Assembly: GCA_021325635.1 (NCBI GenBank) | Contig: JAJPGV010000057.1 | Location: forward strand, 71,238-103,658 | Source: Chloroflexota bacterium | GTDB lineage: Bacteria > Chloroflexota > JAJPGV01 | DNA: 32,421 nucleotides | Direction of reading: 5' to 3' | Notes under the pieces: model-generated | Seen by the model: only the letters and a program-made list of their open reading frames with translations | Databases searched by the model: none | Told to the model about the DNA's origin: nothing | In this document: positions 14,439 to 22,394 of the stretch, piece after piece | How positions within the stretch are numbered: position 1 is the stretch's first letter | How the letters are laid out: each line of letters opens with the position of its first letter | Translations under genes and position numbers: made by a program

Positions 14439-15092
14439 ATGCACCTGATCAAGCGTTACTCCAATCGCAAGCTCTACGACGCCTCGGATCGCAGGCAGAT
14501 CACCCTCGACGGCATTGCCCGACTGGTTCGTGGCGGCGAGGACGTGAAGGTCGTCGACAACGATTCGGGCGATGACATCACGACCATCATCCTGACCGAG
14601 ATCCTGCTGGAGCGGGAGCGGCAGTCCACCGGGCCCTTCAGTAAGAGCGTGCTCACCGGCCTTTTGCAGGCAGGCACGGCCACACTGGAGCAGGTGCGCC
14701 GGACGCTCACCGGCACGGGTATCGTGCACCTGGTGGAGCAGGAGATGGAGCGCGTGATCAACACCTGGATCGAGCTCGGCCACATGACGGAGCAAGAAGT
14801 GCTGCGATCGGTTGAGAGCGTTATCCAGCGCCGGCGTCAGACCCGCGGCGACAGCGAAGATCCAAGCGAGGAACGGCTGGCGCTGGCGCTGCAGCGGGCC
14901 GGCGTTCCCACCCGCGCGGAATTCGAGCGCCTGGCGGCCCAGGTGCATGGGCTCAACGTCCAGGTGGGGAACCTGGTCGAAGAGCTGCGCAGCAAGCGCC
15001 AGGTGATTGACGCCCAGCCATTGCCCGGCCAGTCGCCGGCTCGGCCGCTGGAATGGCCTGACCGGGCGACCGCGGCCGCTTCTGAGGAGTAG
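14439..15092 (+). CDS. phaR: PhaR-like polyhydroxyalkanoate synthesis regulator
   Basis: 217 residues. The first 60 residues are the PHB/PHA accumulation regulator DNA-binding domain: LIKRYSNRKLYDASDRRQIT, GIARLVRGGEDVKVVD, then DDITTIILTEILLERE. In PHA-forming bacteria such proteins bind both PHA granules and phasin or depolymerase promoters. The rest is helical and charged, including AEFERLAAQVHGLNVQVGNL with probable coiled-coil character, and a disordered Pro/Ala tail. No PHA synthase or phasin is in the window, so its targets lie elsewhere. The ATG at 14439 matches the homology start. Confidence 0.88.
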   Translation: MHLIKRYSNRKLYDASDRRQITLDGIARLVRGGEDVKVVDNDSGDDITTIILTEILLERERQSTGPFSKSVLTGLLQAGTATLEQVRRTLTGTGIVHLVEQEMERVINTWIELGHMTEQEVLRSVESVIQRRRQTRGDSEDPSEERLALALQRAGVPTRAEFERLAAQVHGLNVQVGNLVEELRSKRQVIDAQPLPGQSPARPLEWPDRATAAASEE

Positions 15093-15101
15093 CCCGACGG
15101 C

Positions 15102-16313
15102 TTAGGCCTGTGCGCCGCTGATTCCAAGCTCGCCTTCCAGATAGTCGACGAACTGGCGAGCGGTCCGGCCCGAGAAACCATTGTGATACATAGCCCAGCG
15201 GATGGCTCGGGCTTTGAGCTCCCCCGCATCGAAATCCAAGCCGCGTGAGCGCGCAATGCTGGCCACGATATTCACGTAGCGTGCCTGATCCGGCGTGATG
15301 AAGGTCAAGGTGATGCCGAACCGATCGCTCAGCGACAGCTTCTCCTCGACCGTGTCCTGCTGGTGGATCTCGTCGTTGATGATGGGCTTGGTGAGATCGG
15401 AGAAGCGTTCCTTGACCAGGTGGCGGCGGTTGCTGGTGGCATAGATGAGCACGTTCGAGGGGCGGCTCCGGAGCCCGCCCTCGAGGACCGCCTTGAGGTG
15501 CTTGTACTCAAACTCCATCTCGTCGAACGACAGGTCATCAACGAACAGGATGAACCGCGCCGGATTCGGCGCGATGAGCGGCAGCAAACGCTGCAGATCG
15601 TCCAGGTCGCCGGGCGCGATCTCGATCATCTTGAGCTTGGGATAGCGCTGCAGCAGCGCCTTCACGGTGGAGGATTTGCCCGTGCCGCGGTCGCCGTACA
15701 GCAGAGTGTTGTTGGCCGGATAGCCGGCCAGGAACTGCTCCGTGTTGGCCAGCAGCAGCTCACGTTCGGCATCGTAGGTGTACAGCTGATCGAGCCGCAC
15801 CGGGTCCGGATCGGGAATGGGCTGCAGCGCTTTGGCCACGGGATCCCAGCGGAAGGCCTGGTAGCGCGCCAGCTGCCCGGTGCCATGCTCGCGGAAGTGC
15901 GCCGCCAGACGCTCCACGGACCCCGCCCAATCACCCGATTGCGCAAGCTCGATCTTCATTGGTAGAGGCGGGCGGCGGCCCGCCGGCACGAAGCCATCGA
16001 GATCGAGGCCGTGCTCGAACAGCGCGCGAAGCTCGTCCAGATCCGATCGCGCCGCCTTGACCAAGGCAGGGCCCATCTGCTCCAACGCCGTGGTCTGGGC
16101 CTTGAGGCTGAAGGCGTTTTCGTCGGCCAGGATGCGATCCAGCAGGTGGTTCTGCCAGGCGTTGCCGACAAGCTCGGACGAGGACAGCTCCGCCTCGGCG
16201 GCCAGGCAGCGAAACAGCGCCGCGCTGGCAGGCTCGCTTTCCGGCTCGGCCTGTGAGGCGAGAAAGAGCTGCCCGGCCTCATCCTGGAGGACGCCGGAAA
16301 AGACCCTCAACAC
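15102..16313 (-). CDS. DUF815 family AAA+ ATPase
   Basis: 403 residues from a GTG at 16313. Walker A LLYGDRGTGKSST and Walker B FILFVDDLSFDEMEF, followed by the sensor-like LIYATSNRRHLVKE and the DUF815 block QDTVEEKLSLSDRFGITLTF. The C-terminal helices RAIRWAMYHNGFSGRTARQF are also typical. Nucleotide-dependent machine of unknown substrate. The N-terminal 150 residues are less conserved and helical. Start uncertain: a TTG at 16418 would add a Lys/Arg-rich stretch and overlap guaB by 19 bp. The GTG form leaves 86 bp for the divergent promoters. Confidence 0.85.
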   Translation of the reverse strand: MLRVFSGVLQDEAGQLFLASQAEPESEPASAALFRCLAAEAELSSSELVGNAWQNHLLDRILADENAFSLKAQTTALEQMGPALVKAARSDLDELRALFEHGLDLDGFVPAGRRPPLPMKIELAQSGDWAGSVERLAAHFREHGTGQLARYQAFRWDPVAKALQPIPDPDPVRLDQLYTYDAERELLLANTEQFLAGYPANNTLLYGDRGTGKSSTVKALLQRYPKLKMIEIAPGDLDDLQRLLPLIAPNPARFILFVDDLSFDEMEFEYKHLKAVLEGGLRSRPSNVLIYATSNRRHLVKERFSDLTKPIINDEIHQQDTVEEKLSLSDRFGITLTFITPDQARYVNIVASIARSRGLDFDAGELKARAIRWAMYHNGFSGRTARQFVDYLEGELGISGAQA

Positions 16314-16385
16314 TGCCTTTGAGGATACCTGCGCGCCGGGCGCACGCTTGCGGCGTCCGCGGGCCGCTCGTTTGCGGCGCTTCGT

Positions 16386-16391
16386 TACACT
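16386..16391 (+). promoter_or_regulatory. -10 box TACACT of guaB, leaderless type
   Basis: TACACT ends 8 nt before the guaB ATG at 16400; there is no ribosome-binding site. Confidence 0.45.
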
Positions 16392-16399
16392 AGCTGCGC

Positions 16400-17848
16400 A
16401 TGTTCGTGGAACCGCCAATTGCCCTCACCTACGACGACGTCCTTCTCGTGCCCCGGCGCTCGCGTATCGCGTCGCGGCGCAATGTAGATACCTGCTCGCC
16501 GTTCTCACGGCGCATTCAGGTGGCGACGCCGGTGGTGTCGGCCAATATGGACACGGTGACCGAGGCGGACATGGCCATCGCCATGGCTCGTCTGGGCGGC
16601 ATAGGCGTCATCCATCGGTTCATGTCTCTGGAGACAGAGGCCCAGCAGGTGCGCAAAGTGAAGCGCTCCGAAAGCATTTTCATCGAGAATCCCTACGCCC
16701 TGCACCCCAACAACACGGTTGGCGACGCCCTGAAGCTGATGGACGAGCAGGGCATCACGGGGATCTTGGTAACGGACGAGCACGGCCTGCTTGAAGGAAT
16801 TCTGACGTCGCGCGACCTGCTGTTCCAGGAGGAGATGCACGTGCGCATCCGCGAGGTCATGACGCCCCGCGAGCGCCTGATCACCGCTCCGGTCGGCACG
16901 GACGTGGAAACGGCCAAACGACTGTTTGCGAAGCACAAGATCGAGAAGCTGCCGCTGGTCGACGAACATGGAAAGCTCAAGGGTCTCGTCACCAGCAAGG
17001 ACATCTACAAGCGGGTGCTGTTCCCGAACGCCAGCAAGGACGATCGTGGCCGCTTGCGTGTGGCCGCGGCGGTGGGCGTGGTTGGTGATTACCTGGAGCG
17101 GGCGGAAGAGCTGCAGGCAGCGGGGGCCGATGCGCTGGTCATCGACATTGCCCATGGACATTCAGAGAATGCGCTGCGGGCGCTCAATGCGATTCGGGGC
17201 AAGCTGGGTGACGCTGTGGAGCTCGTTGCCGGGAACGTAGCCACCGCCGAAGGCGTCCACGACCTGGCGGCCGCCGGCGCGGACGCGATCAAGGTTGGGG
17301 TGGGCCCCGGCTCGATCTGCATCACACGAATCGTGGCCGGAGTGGGTGTGCCGCAGCTCAGCGCGGTGGTCGAGTGCGCCGAAGCAGGCGATAAGGCCGG
17401 AGTGCCAATCATCGCCGACGGTGGTATTCAAGCGAGCGGTGACATCACCAAGGCAATGGCGGCGGGCGCCTCAACGGTCATGATTGGCAACCTGCTGGCG
17501 GGTACGAGGGAAAGCCCCGGCGTGACCATTACCCGCGGTGGCCGCAAGTTCAAGATCTGCCGTGGCATGGCCTCCCTCGAAGCGGCGGTGCAGCGGCAGC
17601 ATCGCGACAGCATGGGACAGGGCCTGGGCGAGGACCTCGACAGCGTGGTTCCGGAAGGCGTCGAGGCCATGGTGCCGTTCCGCGGCGACGTGGCCGAGGT
17701 AATTACGCAGCTCGTCGGCGGGCTGCGCTCAGGCATGAGCTACTGCGACGCTCGGACTATCCCCGAGCTACGCCGGAATGCCCAGTTCGTTCGCATGACC
17801 GAAGCGGGCCGCCGCGAAAGCACCTTCCACGGGGTAGAGCTGGTCTGA
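16400..17848 (+). CDS. guaB: IMP dehydrogenase
   Basis: 482 residues, full length. Oxidises IMP to XMP with NAD+, the committed step of GMP synthesis. [11 protein letters not shown] opens the barrel, two CBS domains occupy about 93-205, and the catalytic loop [11 protein letters not shown] places the active-site cysteine at C307. The flap holds the catalytic Arg in [10 protein letters not shown], and [15 protein letters not shown] with the ESTFHGVEL end are typical. Small departures: SICITR in place of SICTTR, and CRGMAS in place of YRGMGS. ATG at 16400 with TACACT 8 nt upstream. Convergent with the CinA-like gene, 11 bp apart. Confidence 0.96.
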   Translation: MFVEPPIALTYDDVLLVPRRSRIASRRNVDTCSPFSRRIQVATPVVSANMDTVTEADMAIAMARLGGIGVIHRFMSLETEAQQVRKVKRSESIFIENPYALHPNNTVGDALKLMDEQGITGILVTDEHGLLEGILTSRDLLFQEEMHVRIREVMTPRERLITAPVGTDVETAKRLFAKHKIEKLPLVDEHGKLKGLVTSKDIYKRVLFPNASKDDRGRLRVAAAVGVVGDYLERAEELQAAGADALVIDIAHGHSENALRALNAIRGKLGDAVELVAGNVATAEGVHDLAAAGADAIKVGVGPGSICITRIVAGVGVPQLSAVVECAEAGDKAGVPIIADGGIQASGDITKAMAAGASTVMIGNLLAGTRESPGVTITRGGRKFKICRGMASLEAAVQRQHRDSMGQGLGEDLDSVVPEGVEAMVPFRGDVAEVITQLVGGLRSGMSYCDARTIPELRRNAQFVRMTEAGRRESTFHGVELV

Positions 17849-17859
17849 TTTGGGACAAC

Positions 17860-18333
17860 TCAGCGGTTAAGGCTGACGCTGGTCCCAATCAGCTCCAGGG
17901 CGGCGGCGACAATGGCGGCGCGGTTGCTGGAGCGATCTCCCTGGAGCTGGAGCTCACGGACCTGCTCACCATCCTCGGTCGCCAGGGCGATGAAGCTCAA
18001 TCCCGCCGGTTTCGTATCCGTGGCGCCGCCGGGCCCGAGGATGGCGGTCTCTCCCAAGCCTAGGTCGGCGTGGAACAGCGTTCGAGCTGCACGGGCCATA
18101 GCGGCCGCCACAGGAGCGCTGACCGAGCCGTAAGCGGTCAGGAGCTGTGGGTCGAGTCCAAGGACGGCGGTCTTCGAAAGGTCGTCATAGGCGACGATGC
18201 CGCCCACGAAGTAGGCTGAGCTGCCAGGCTGACTCGTGAGCTCGGCGGATATCGCGCCGCCGGCAGACGACTCGGCTACCGCTACCGTGAGGCCGGCGCT
18301 CCGGAGCAGACCGGCTATGCTCGCGACGCTCAC
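17860..18333 (-). CDS. CinA C-terminal / PncC-type nicotinamide-nucleotide amidase
   Basis: 157 residues, the single-domain form. The family motif AESCTGG reads AESSAGG (20-26), keeping the catalytic Ser (S22) but changing the next two residues. VAYDDLSK supplies the Tyr (Y49) and Lys (K54) of the active site, and AYGSVSAPVAAAMA and AILGPGGATDTKPAG complete the fold. Family role: deamidates NMN to NaMN, recycling by-products of NAD-consuming reactions. The ATG at 18333 lies 6 nt after the stop of the dipeptidase, so the two are co-transcribed. Confidence 0.85.
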   Translation of the reverse strand: MSVASIAGLLRSAGLTVAVAESSAGGAISAELTSQPGSSAYFVGGIVAYDDLSKTAVLGLDPQLLTAYGSVSAPVAAAMARAARTLFHADLGLGETAILGPGGATDTKPAGLSFIALATEDGEQVRELQLQGDRSSNRAAIVAAALELIGTSVSLNR

Positions 18334-18339
18334 TGGCGA

Positions 18340-19713
18340 TCAGGCGATGGGGGAGCTCGCCAGCTCCTGCCAGAGGTAGGCCACTGCCAGGATGCCGCGG
18401 TAAAAGTTGTCCAGGTTCAGGCGCTCATTGGGGGCGTGCGCGTGCTCGTCCGGCAGCCCAACGCCAAGCAGCACTGTGGGCACGTGCAGAAGGGAATCGA
18501 ACGTGGCCACGACAGGAATCGAGCCACCCTCCCGCATGAACACGACCTCCTTCTCGAATGCCCGCTCCAGTGCACGCTTGGCGGCCAGCGTCGCCGGGTG
18601 GTCGATGGGCGTGATAGACGGCCTGCCGCCATGGAGCTGCCGGACTTCGACGCGAACGCCGGCTGGCGTTATCGCGCGCACGTAATCTTCGACCAACCGG
18701 GCGATGCGCTCGGGGTCCTGGTCCGGCACCAGCCGGCAGCTCACCTTGGCATGCGCTTCTGCCGGGATGATCGTCTTCGCGCCGGCTCCCTGGAAGCCGC
18801 CCCAGATGCCGTTGACGTCGAGCGTCGGCCGGGCCCAGAGGCGCTCCAGGGGCGTGCAGTCCGGCTCTCCAACCAGCTCGTCGACGCCAATGGCCGTCCG
18901 GTACGCGACCTCGTCGAACGGCAGCTTGGCCAGCTCCGTCCGTTCGGCCGCCGAAAGCGGCCGCACGTCGTCGTAGAAGCCTGGGATCAGGATTCGCCCG
19001 GCGTCGTCCTTCAATCTGGAGAGCAGCGCCGCCAGGGCATTGCAGGGATTGGCTACTGCTCCTCCGAACGATCCCGAGTGCAGGTCGCTGTTCGGGCCAT
19101 GCACGTCGATCTGCAGATAGGTCAGACCTCGCAGGCCGTAGCACAGCGAAGGGATGCCGTGGCCGTACATCGCGGTGTCGGATATCACGGCAACGTCTGC
19201 TCGGAGGAGGTCCAACCGCTCCTGAATGAAGGCATCGAGATGAGGACTGCCGATCTCCTCCTCTCCTTCGATCAGCAGCTTGAGATTCAGCGGCAGGCGT
19301 CCGTGGAGCTTCAGCAACGCTTCGATGGCCGCCCAGTGCATCAGCACCTGTCCCTTGTCGTCCACGGCGCCCCGCGCATACAGGTCCCGATCCCTGATGC
19401 GCGGATCGAACGGCGGGCTGTCCCAGAGGTCGAGTGGGTCGACGGGCTGGACGTCGTAGTGGCCATACACCAGCACGGTTGGGGCATTCGGCGCGTGCAG
19501 CCAATCGGCGTAGGCCACTGGATGGCCCCCGGTTTCGAGGAGCTGGCCGTGTTCCAGGCCGATGCGCTCCATCTCGCTCACGCTGAACCGGCCGCAGCGA
19601 CGGACTTCCTCCGCGTGCTCGGGACTGCTGCTGATGCTCGGGATGCGCAGGTAGTCCTCCAGCCAGGCGAGCTGGCGGTCGCGATCCTGCCGGCAGAGCT
19701 CCCCGAGGGTCAC
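18340..19713 (-). CDS. M20 family metallopeptidase (dipeptidase)
   Basis: 457 residues. Di-zinc peptidase signatures: YGHYDVQPVDP (H85, D87), ARGAVDDKGQ with the bridging Asp (D118), IEGEEEIGSPHLD with the catalytic base and metal-binding Glu pair, VISDTAM (D179), and the C-terminal HAPNERL His. The dimerisation lid begins near YLQIDVHGPNSDLHSG. Close to the cytosolic non-specific dipeptidase group rather than DapE or ArgE. Start: a GTG at 19713 overlaps the Rieske stop as GTGA, so the two are translationally coupled; the upstream in-frame region to 19842 would run antiparallel in reading through the Rieske gene in another frame and lacks homology. Confidence 0.92.
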   Translation of the reverse strand: MTLGELCRQDRDRQLAWLEDYLRIPSISSSPEHAEEVRRCGRFSVSEMERIGLEHGQLLETGGHPVAYADWLHAPNAPTVLVYGHYDVQPVDPLDLWDSPPFDPRIRDRDLYARGAVDDKGQVLMHWAAIEALLKLHGRLPLNLKLLIEGEEEIGSPHLDAFIQERLDLLRADVAVISDTAMYGHGIPSLCYGLRGLTYLQIDVHGPNSDLHSGSFGGAVANPCNALAALLSRLKDDAGRILIPGFYDDVRPLSAAERTELAKLPFDEVAYRTAIGVDELVGEPDCTPLERLWARPTLDVNGIWGGFQGAGAKTIIPAEAHAKVSCRLVPDQDPERIARLVEDYVRAITPAGVRVEVRQLHGGRPSITPIDHPATLAAKRALERAFEKEVVFMREGGSIPVVATFDSLLHVPTVLLGVGLPDEHAHAPNERLNLDNFYRGILAVAYLWQELASSPIA

Positions 19714-19976
19714 GGCGAGTCGGAGATTTCCACGAAGAGCTGTCCCTCCTGCTCGACGACGGGGAAGGTGCGCAAGCATTCGTTCTTGATATGTGTGCAG
19801 CAGCCGGTCGTGAGGTCGTATTCCCAGCCGTGCAGCGGGCATTGGACGATGGTCTCGTCGAGGTAGCCGTCCGCGAGCGACGCCCCGCTGTGCGAGCAGA
19901 CGTTGTCCATGGCGTAGTAGCGGCCATCCACGTTGGCCACGAGGATTTCCTCGCGGCCGTGGGCTATCCAGGTCAT
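19710..19976 (-). CDS. small Rieske [2Fe-2S] ferredoxin
   Basis: 88 residues from the ATG at 19976. The cluster ligands are C27-x-H29 (CSHSGASL) and C46-x2-H49 (CPLHGWEYDL), the standard Rieske pair. An electron-transfer protein, probably a ferredoxin subunit of an oxygenase or a non-enzymatic carrier. Residues typical of the family (about SELPDGE) are encoded in frame directly upstream of the ATG, but no ATG, GTG or TTG exists there before a stop; a CTG near 20019 would give a more usual length. Overlaps the dipeptidase start by 4 nt. Upstream is the GlsB-like gene, 46 bp away. Confidence 0.88.
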   Translation of the reverse strand: MTWIAHGREEILVANVDGRYYAMDNVCSHSGASLADGYLDETIVQCPLHGWEYDLTTGCCTHIKNECLRTFPVVEQEGQLFVEISDSP

Positions 19977-20022
19977 TTCGCCATCTGGCAGCTCACTGGC
20001 TGGACAGACCGGAAGGAGCAGC

Positions 20023-20352
20023 TTAGTAGGCGCGGCGCGGGCTCAGGGCCTTGCCGATGAGCAGGATGATGACCGCGCCGATGATCCCGGCGATGACGTC
20101 CTCGATGAAGCCGCGCGTTTGGACGTGCAAGGCCACACGAAGCAGGAAGCCGCCGAGCACGGCGCCCACCAGCCCCAAGCCGATGTCGCCCAGGATGCCG
20201 TGGCGGCTGCCGGTGATGGTGCTGGCAGTGGCGCCGGCGACGAGTCCGATGATGAGCCATGGAATGAAATGGATGACGAGGGCAACCGCGGTGAACGAGA
20301 ACCACACGATGAGCAGCAGGGCCACGATGAGCAGGACGACAAAGAGGTACAT
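20023..20352 (-). CDS. GlsB/YeaQ/YmgE-type membrane protein
   Basis: 109 residues with three to four hydrophobic helices. A first helix (about 2-20) precedes the family core: IIGLVAGATASTITGSRHGI, LGDIGLGLVGAVLGGFLL and IIGAVIILLIGKAL. The family is often called transglycosylase-associated protein but its biochemical role is unclear; E. coli relatives respond to envelope or acid stress. The ATG at 20352 has GGAG 8 nt upstream, and TATGAT (20388-20393) is a likely -10 box. First gene of a minus-strand run with the Rieske, M20 and CinA-like genes. Confidence 0.87.
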   Translation of the reverse strand: MYLFVVLLIVALLLIVWFSFTAVALVIHFIPWLIIGLVAGATASTITGSRHGILGDIGLGLVGAVLGGFLLRVALHVQTRGFIEDVIAGIIGAVIILLIGKALSPRRAY

Positions 20353-20387
20353 GGAATGACTCCGTGCGTGTGCAGTAAGTTAGCCAG

Positions 20388-20393
20388 ATCATA
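20388..20393 (-). promoter_or_regulatory. -10 box TATGAT of the GlsB-like gene
   Basis: Minus-strand TATGAT, 35 nt upstream of the ATG at 20352; the transcript would carry a leader of about 28 nt with its GGAG ribosome-binding site. No -35 match at 17 bp. Confidence 0.4.
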
Positions 20394-20479
20394 CAAACAG
20401 CACACACCGCTGGCCGCCAGGCAGGCAAAGTTTCCAGGGCAGTGGCAACAGATCCCTTCTCATGACGCCGCCCTTTCGC

Positions 20480-20485
20480 TAGGAT
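20480..20485 (+). promoter_or_regulatory. -10 box TAGGAT, leaderless type
   Basis: TAGGAT ends 6 nt before the ATG at 20492. No ribosome-binding site. Confidence 0.4.
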
Positions 20486-20491
20486 GCTGTC

Positions 20492-21055
20492 ATGTTCTTC
20501 AAACGCCCGCAGCCATTGGACGTCCTGGTGGCGCCGACACTCGCCGATCCGGTGCAATCGACGCGGAGGCAGGGTGCGTTCGAGGCGCTCAATCTGATGG
20601 CTCGTTCCGTGGCCGATGCTGCCGCCGCTGCCAGAAGCGAAGCGCTGGCGGGTCAACCGGACAACTTTCTGGCGGGGCAGTTCATGGCCCTGGGCCACGT
20701 CATGGTGTGCATCGAACGCGAGCGTGACCTCTTGCATCAACAGCTGATGCAGGAGGCGGGGCTGCACCTCTCCAGCGTTGGCTCGGCCTGGGATAACGAG
20801 CTGGCGCTGCTCGATCCGCTGCCTATCGCATCTGAGGATCTGTTTCGCCTGGCGATGGACTATCGCAAGCTCGACGAGCCCGCGCCCCTTGCAGCCGAAG
20901 GGGCCGAGCCCGCGCCCGATCGAGCAGACGAGACAGCGATCTCCGGGAGTGAGTCCGAGGAGGACCCGTCCGCTGTCGGTTCGGCCAGTGATGCGGAAAG
21001 CCCCACGGCTCCGGCCAGCCCTGAGCTTGCCGCGCCGGCCAACAGCGCGGGCTAG
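20492..21055 (+). CDS. hypothetical protein with acidic disordered tail
   Basis: 187 residues, not recognised. The first 125 residues look folded and helical, with ALNLMARSVADAAAAARSEA and MALGHVMVCIERERDLLHQQ. From about 128 it turns into a low-complexity Ala/Pro/Glu/Ser tail (EPAPLAAEGAEPAPDR onward), probably disordered. No signal peptide or membrane segment. TAGGAT 6 nt upstream supports the ATG at 20492. The downstream CorA-type gene follows after 113 bp and has its own promoter-like box. Confidence 0.7.
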   Translation: MFFKRPQPLDVLVAPTLADPVQSTRRQGAFEALNLMARSVADAAAAARSEALAGQPDNFLAGQFMALGHVMVCIERERDLLHQQLMQEAGLHLSSVGSAWDNELALLDPLPIASEDLFRLAMDYRKLDEPAPLAAEGAEPAPDRADETAISGSESEEDPSAVGSASDAESPTAPASPELAAPANSAG

Positions 21056-21153
21056 GCTGGACGAGCCCCCCGGCGTCGGACAGTTGGCACCGGCAGCGCT
21101 TCACTTGGGGCGCAACACGGGGAGTCGCCGGACGATCGGCGGCCGGAAGGTGT

Positions 21154-21159
21154 TAGGGT
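21154..21159 (+). promoter_or_regulatory. -10 box TAGGGT of the CorA-type gene, leaderless type
   Basis: TAGGGT ends 9 nt before the ATG at 21169. No clear ribosome-binding site. Confidence 0.35.
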
Positions 21160-21168
21160 AGGGCCGCC

Positions 21169-22140
21169 ATGATGACGCTGCTTGTACGAAACGGAGACCA
21201 ACGTTTGGAGCCGGCTGACTGCGGCCGGCTGGCTGCTGTGCTGGCCGATCCAGCTTGCACGCTGTGGCTGGACATCCAGGCTCCGAATGCGGCCGAGATC
21301 CAGGTGCTGTCGGACGTTTTTCACTTTCACCCATTGACCATCGAAGACGCGACGAACGACGTGTACGACCCGCCCAAGGTCGAGGACTACGGTGAGTACC
21401 TGTTCATCATTTGCCACGCCGTGCGATTCGACTCGAGCAAGGAGGACATGGTGACCACCGAGTTGGACCTGTACCTGGGAAAGAACTACGTGGTCACCGT
21501 GCACCAGCAGGAGCTTCCTGAGCTCGATGACGTTCGCCTCAACTGCCAGCGCGGGCTCCCGTTTGTGGTCAAGGGGCCCGACTGGCTGGCCCACGCCATC
21601 ATGGACGATCTGGTCGACAAGGTGCTGCCGGTCGTGGGCGCGGTGGATGAAGAGATGGCGATGCTGGAGGAGTGTGCGCTGCAAGCTCCCGATCCGGCCC
21701 TGGTGCAGCGCATCAGCGGCCTGAAGCGCAGCATCATGCGGTTGCGCTGGCTGGTGGCTCCGCAGCGTGAGTTGATGGGGCGGATGGCGAGAGGCGACTT
21801 CGGTCACCTGGTTGCCGCCTCCACACAGCCCTACTTCCGTGACGTGTTCGACCATCTGGTGCGCCTGGACTCGATGATCGAAGACCTGCGAGATTTGAGT
21901 GAGAGCGTGATGGGCATACACCTGGCCACGCAGAACAACCGGCTGAACGAGATCATGAAGACCCTTGGCATCGTCGGCGTGATCTTCCTGCCCCTCACGT
22001 TGGTCGCCAGTGTGTTTGGAACCAACTTCGACGAGACCTACATGCCGAGTGGCTGGATTGGCTTTGGGCTGATGTGCGGGTCATTCATGGTCTCGGTGGG
22101 GATCATGCTGGCCCTCTTCAAGCGTCGAGGTTGGATCTAG
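21169..22140 (+). CDS. corA: CorA-family divalent cation transporter with GTN signature
   Basis: 323 residues, the usual CorA length: a cytoplasmic alpha/beta domain (about 1-150, with DYGEYLFIICHAVRF and TVHQQELPEL), the long stalk helix, and two C-terminal transmembrane helices, the first being IVGVIFLPLTLVASVFGTNF, ending with a basic KRRGWI. CorA proteins form pentameric Mg2+ channels. The invariant GMN motif that forms the outer selectivity filter reads GTN here (284-286, codons gga acc aac). Mg2+ transport is therefore probable but not assured; ZntB-like or altered selectivity is possible. ATG at 21169. Confidence 0.85.
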   Translation: MMTLLVRNGDQRLEPADCGRLAAVLADPACTLWLDIQAPNAAEIQVLSDVFHFHPLTIEDATNDVYDPPKVEDYGEYLFIICHAVRFDSSKEDMVTTELDLYLGKNYVVTVHQQELPELDDVRLNCQRGLPFVVKGPDWLAHAIMDDLVDKVLPVVGAVDEEMAMLEECALQAPDPALVQRISGLKRSIMRLRWLVAPQRELMGRMARGDFGHLVAASTQPYFRDVFDHLVRLDSMIEDLRDLSESVMGIHLATQNNRLNEIMKTLGIVGVIFLPLTLVASVFGTNFDETYMPSGWIGFGLMCGSFMVSVGIMLALFKRRGWI

Positions 22141-22394
22141 TCCGAGCCGGTCTCCGCGGTCACTCCGGAGGGGCTCCGAGCAGGCGGCTAGCAAGCCTTT
22201 TTGGTTATGTTTAGCGAACATGGGGGCGTTGGCTCGTTTCCCCAATTCGCTGTTTTGGGCTATGGCTTCAAACAACATACCCCCCATCTTTCGCCTCGAC
22301 TATAGTTAGGTACTCGCCAGCCGGAGTGCACCAGTTTTGGCAGCCCTGAGGCATCAACATGGCCGGCGATGCATATACGGGAGGGGTTGAGCGC
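22141..22394. other. intergenic region upstream of the PucR gene with dyad
   Basis: Locally AT-richer than its surroundings. It contains the 15-bp dyad ATGTTTAGCGAACAT (22207-22221), a possible operator, and TATAGT (22301-22306), a good -10 box, giving an 80 to 90-nt leader to the ATG at 22395. No gene is seen. Confidence 0.4.
22301..22306 (+). promoter_or_regulatory. -10 box TATAGT of the PucR-family gene
   Basis: TATAGT in an AT-rich stretch upstream of the regulator. No convincing -35 at 16-18 bp. The gene has a proper ribosome-binding site, consistent with a leadered transcript. Confidence 0.4.

Noticed and set aside
18436-19866. Long plus-strand ORF (476 codons) opposite the M20 dipeptidase
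   Set aside because: Antisense shadow caused by high GC; the minus-strand peptidase has all its metal ligands.
20023-20491. Plus-strand ORFs over the GlsB-like gene
   Set aside because: Asp/Glu-rich shadow frames without domains; the minus-strand GlsB-like protein is well supported.
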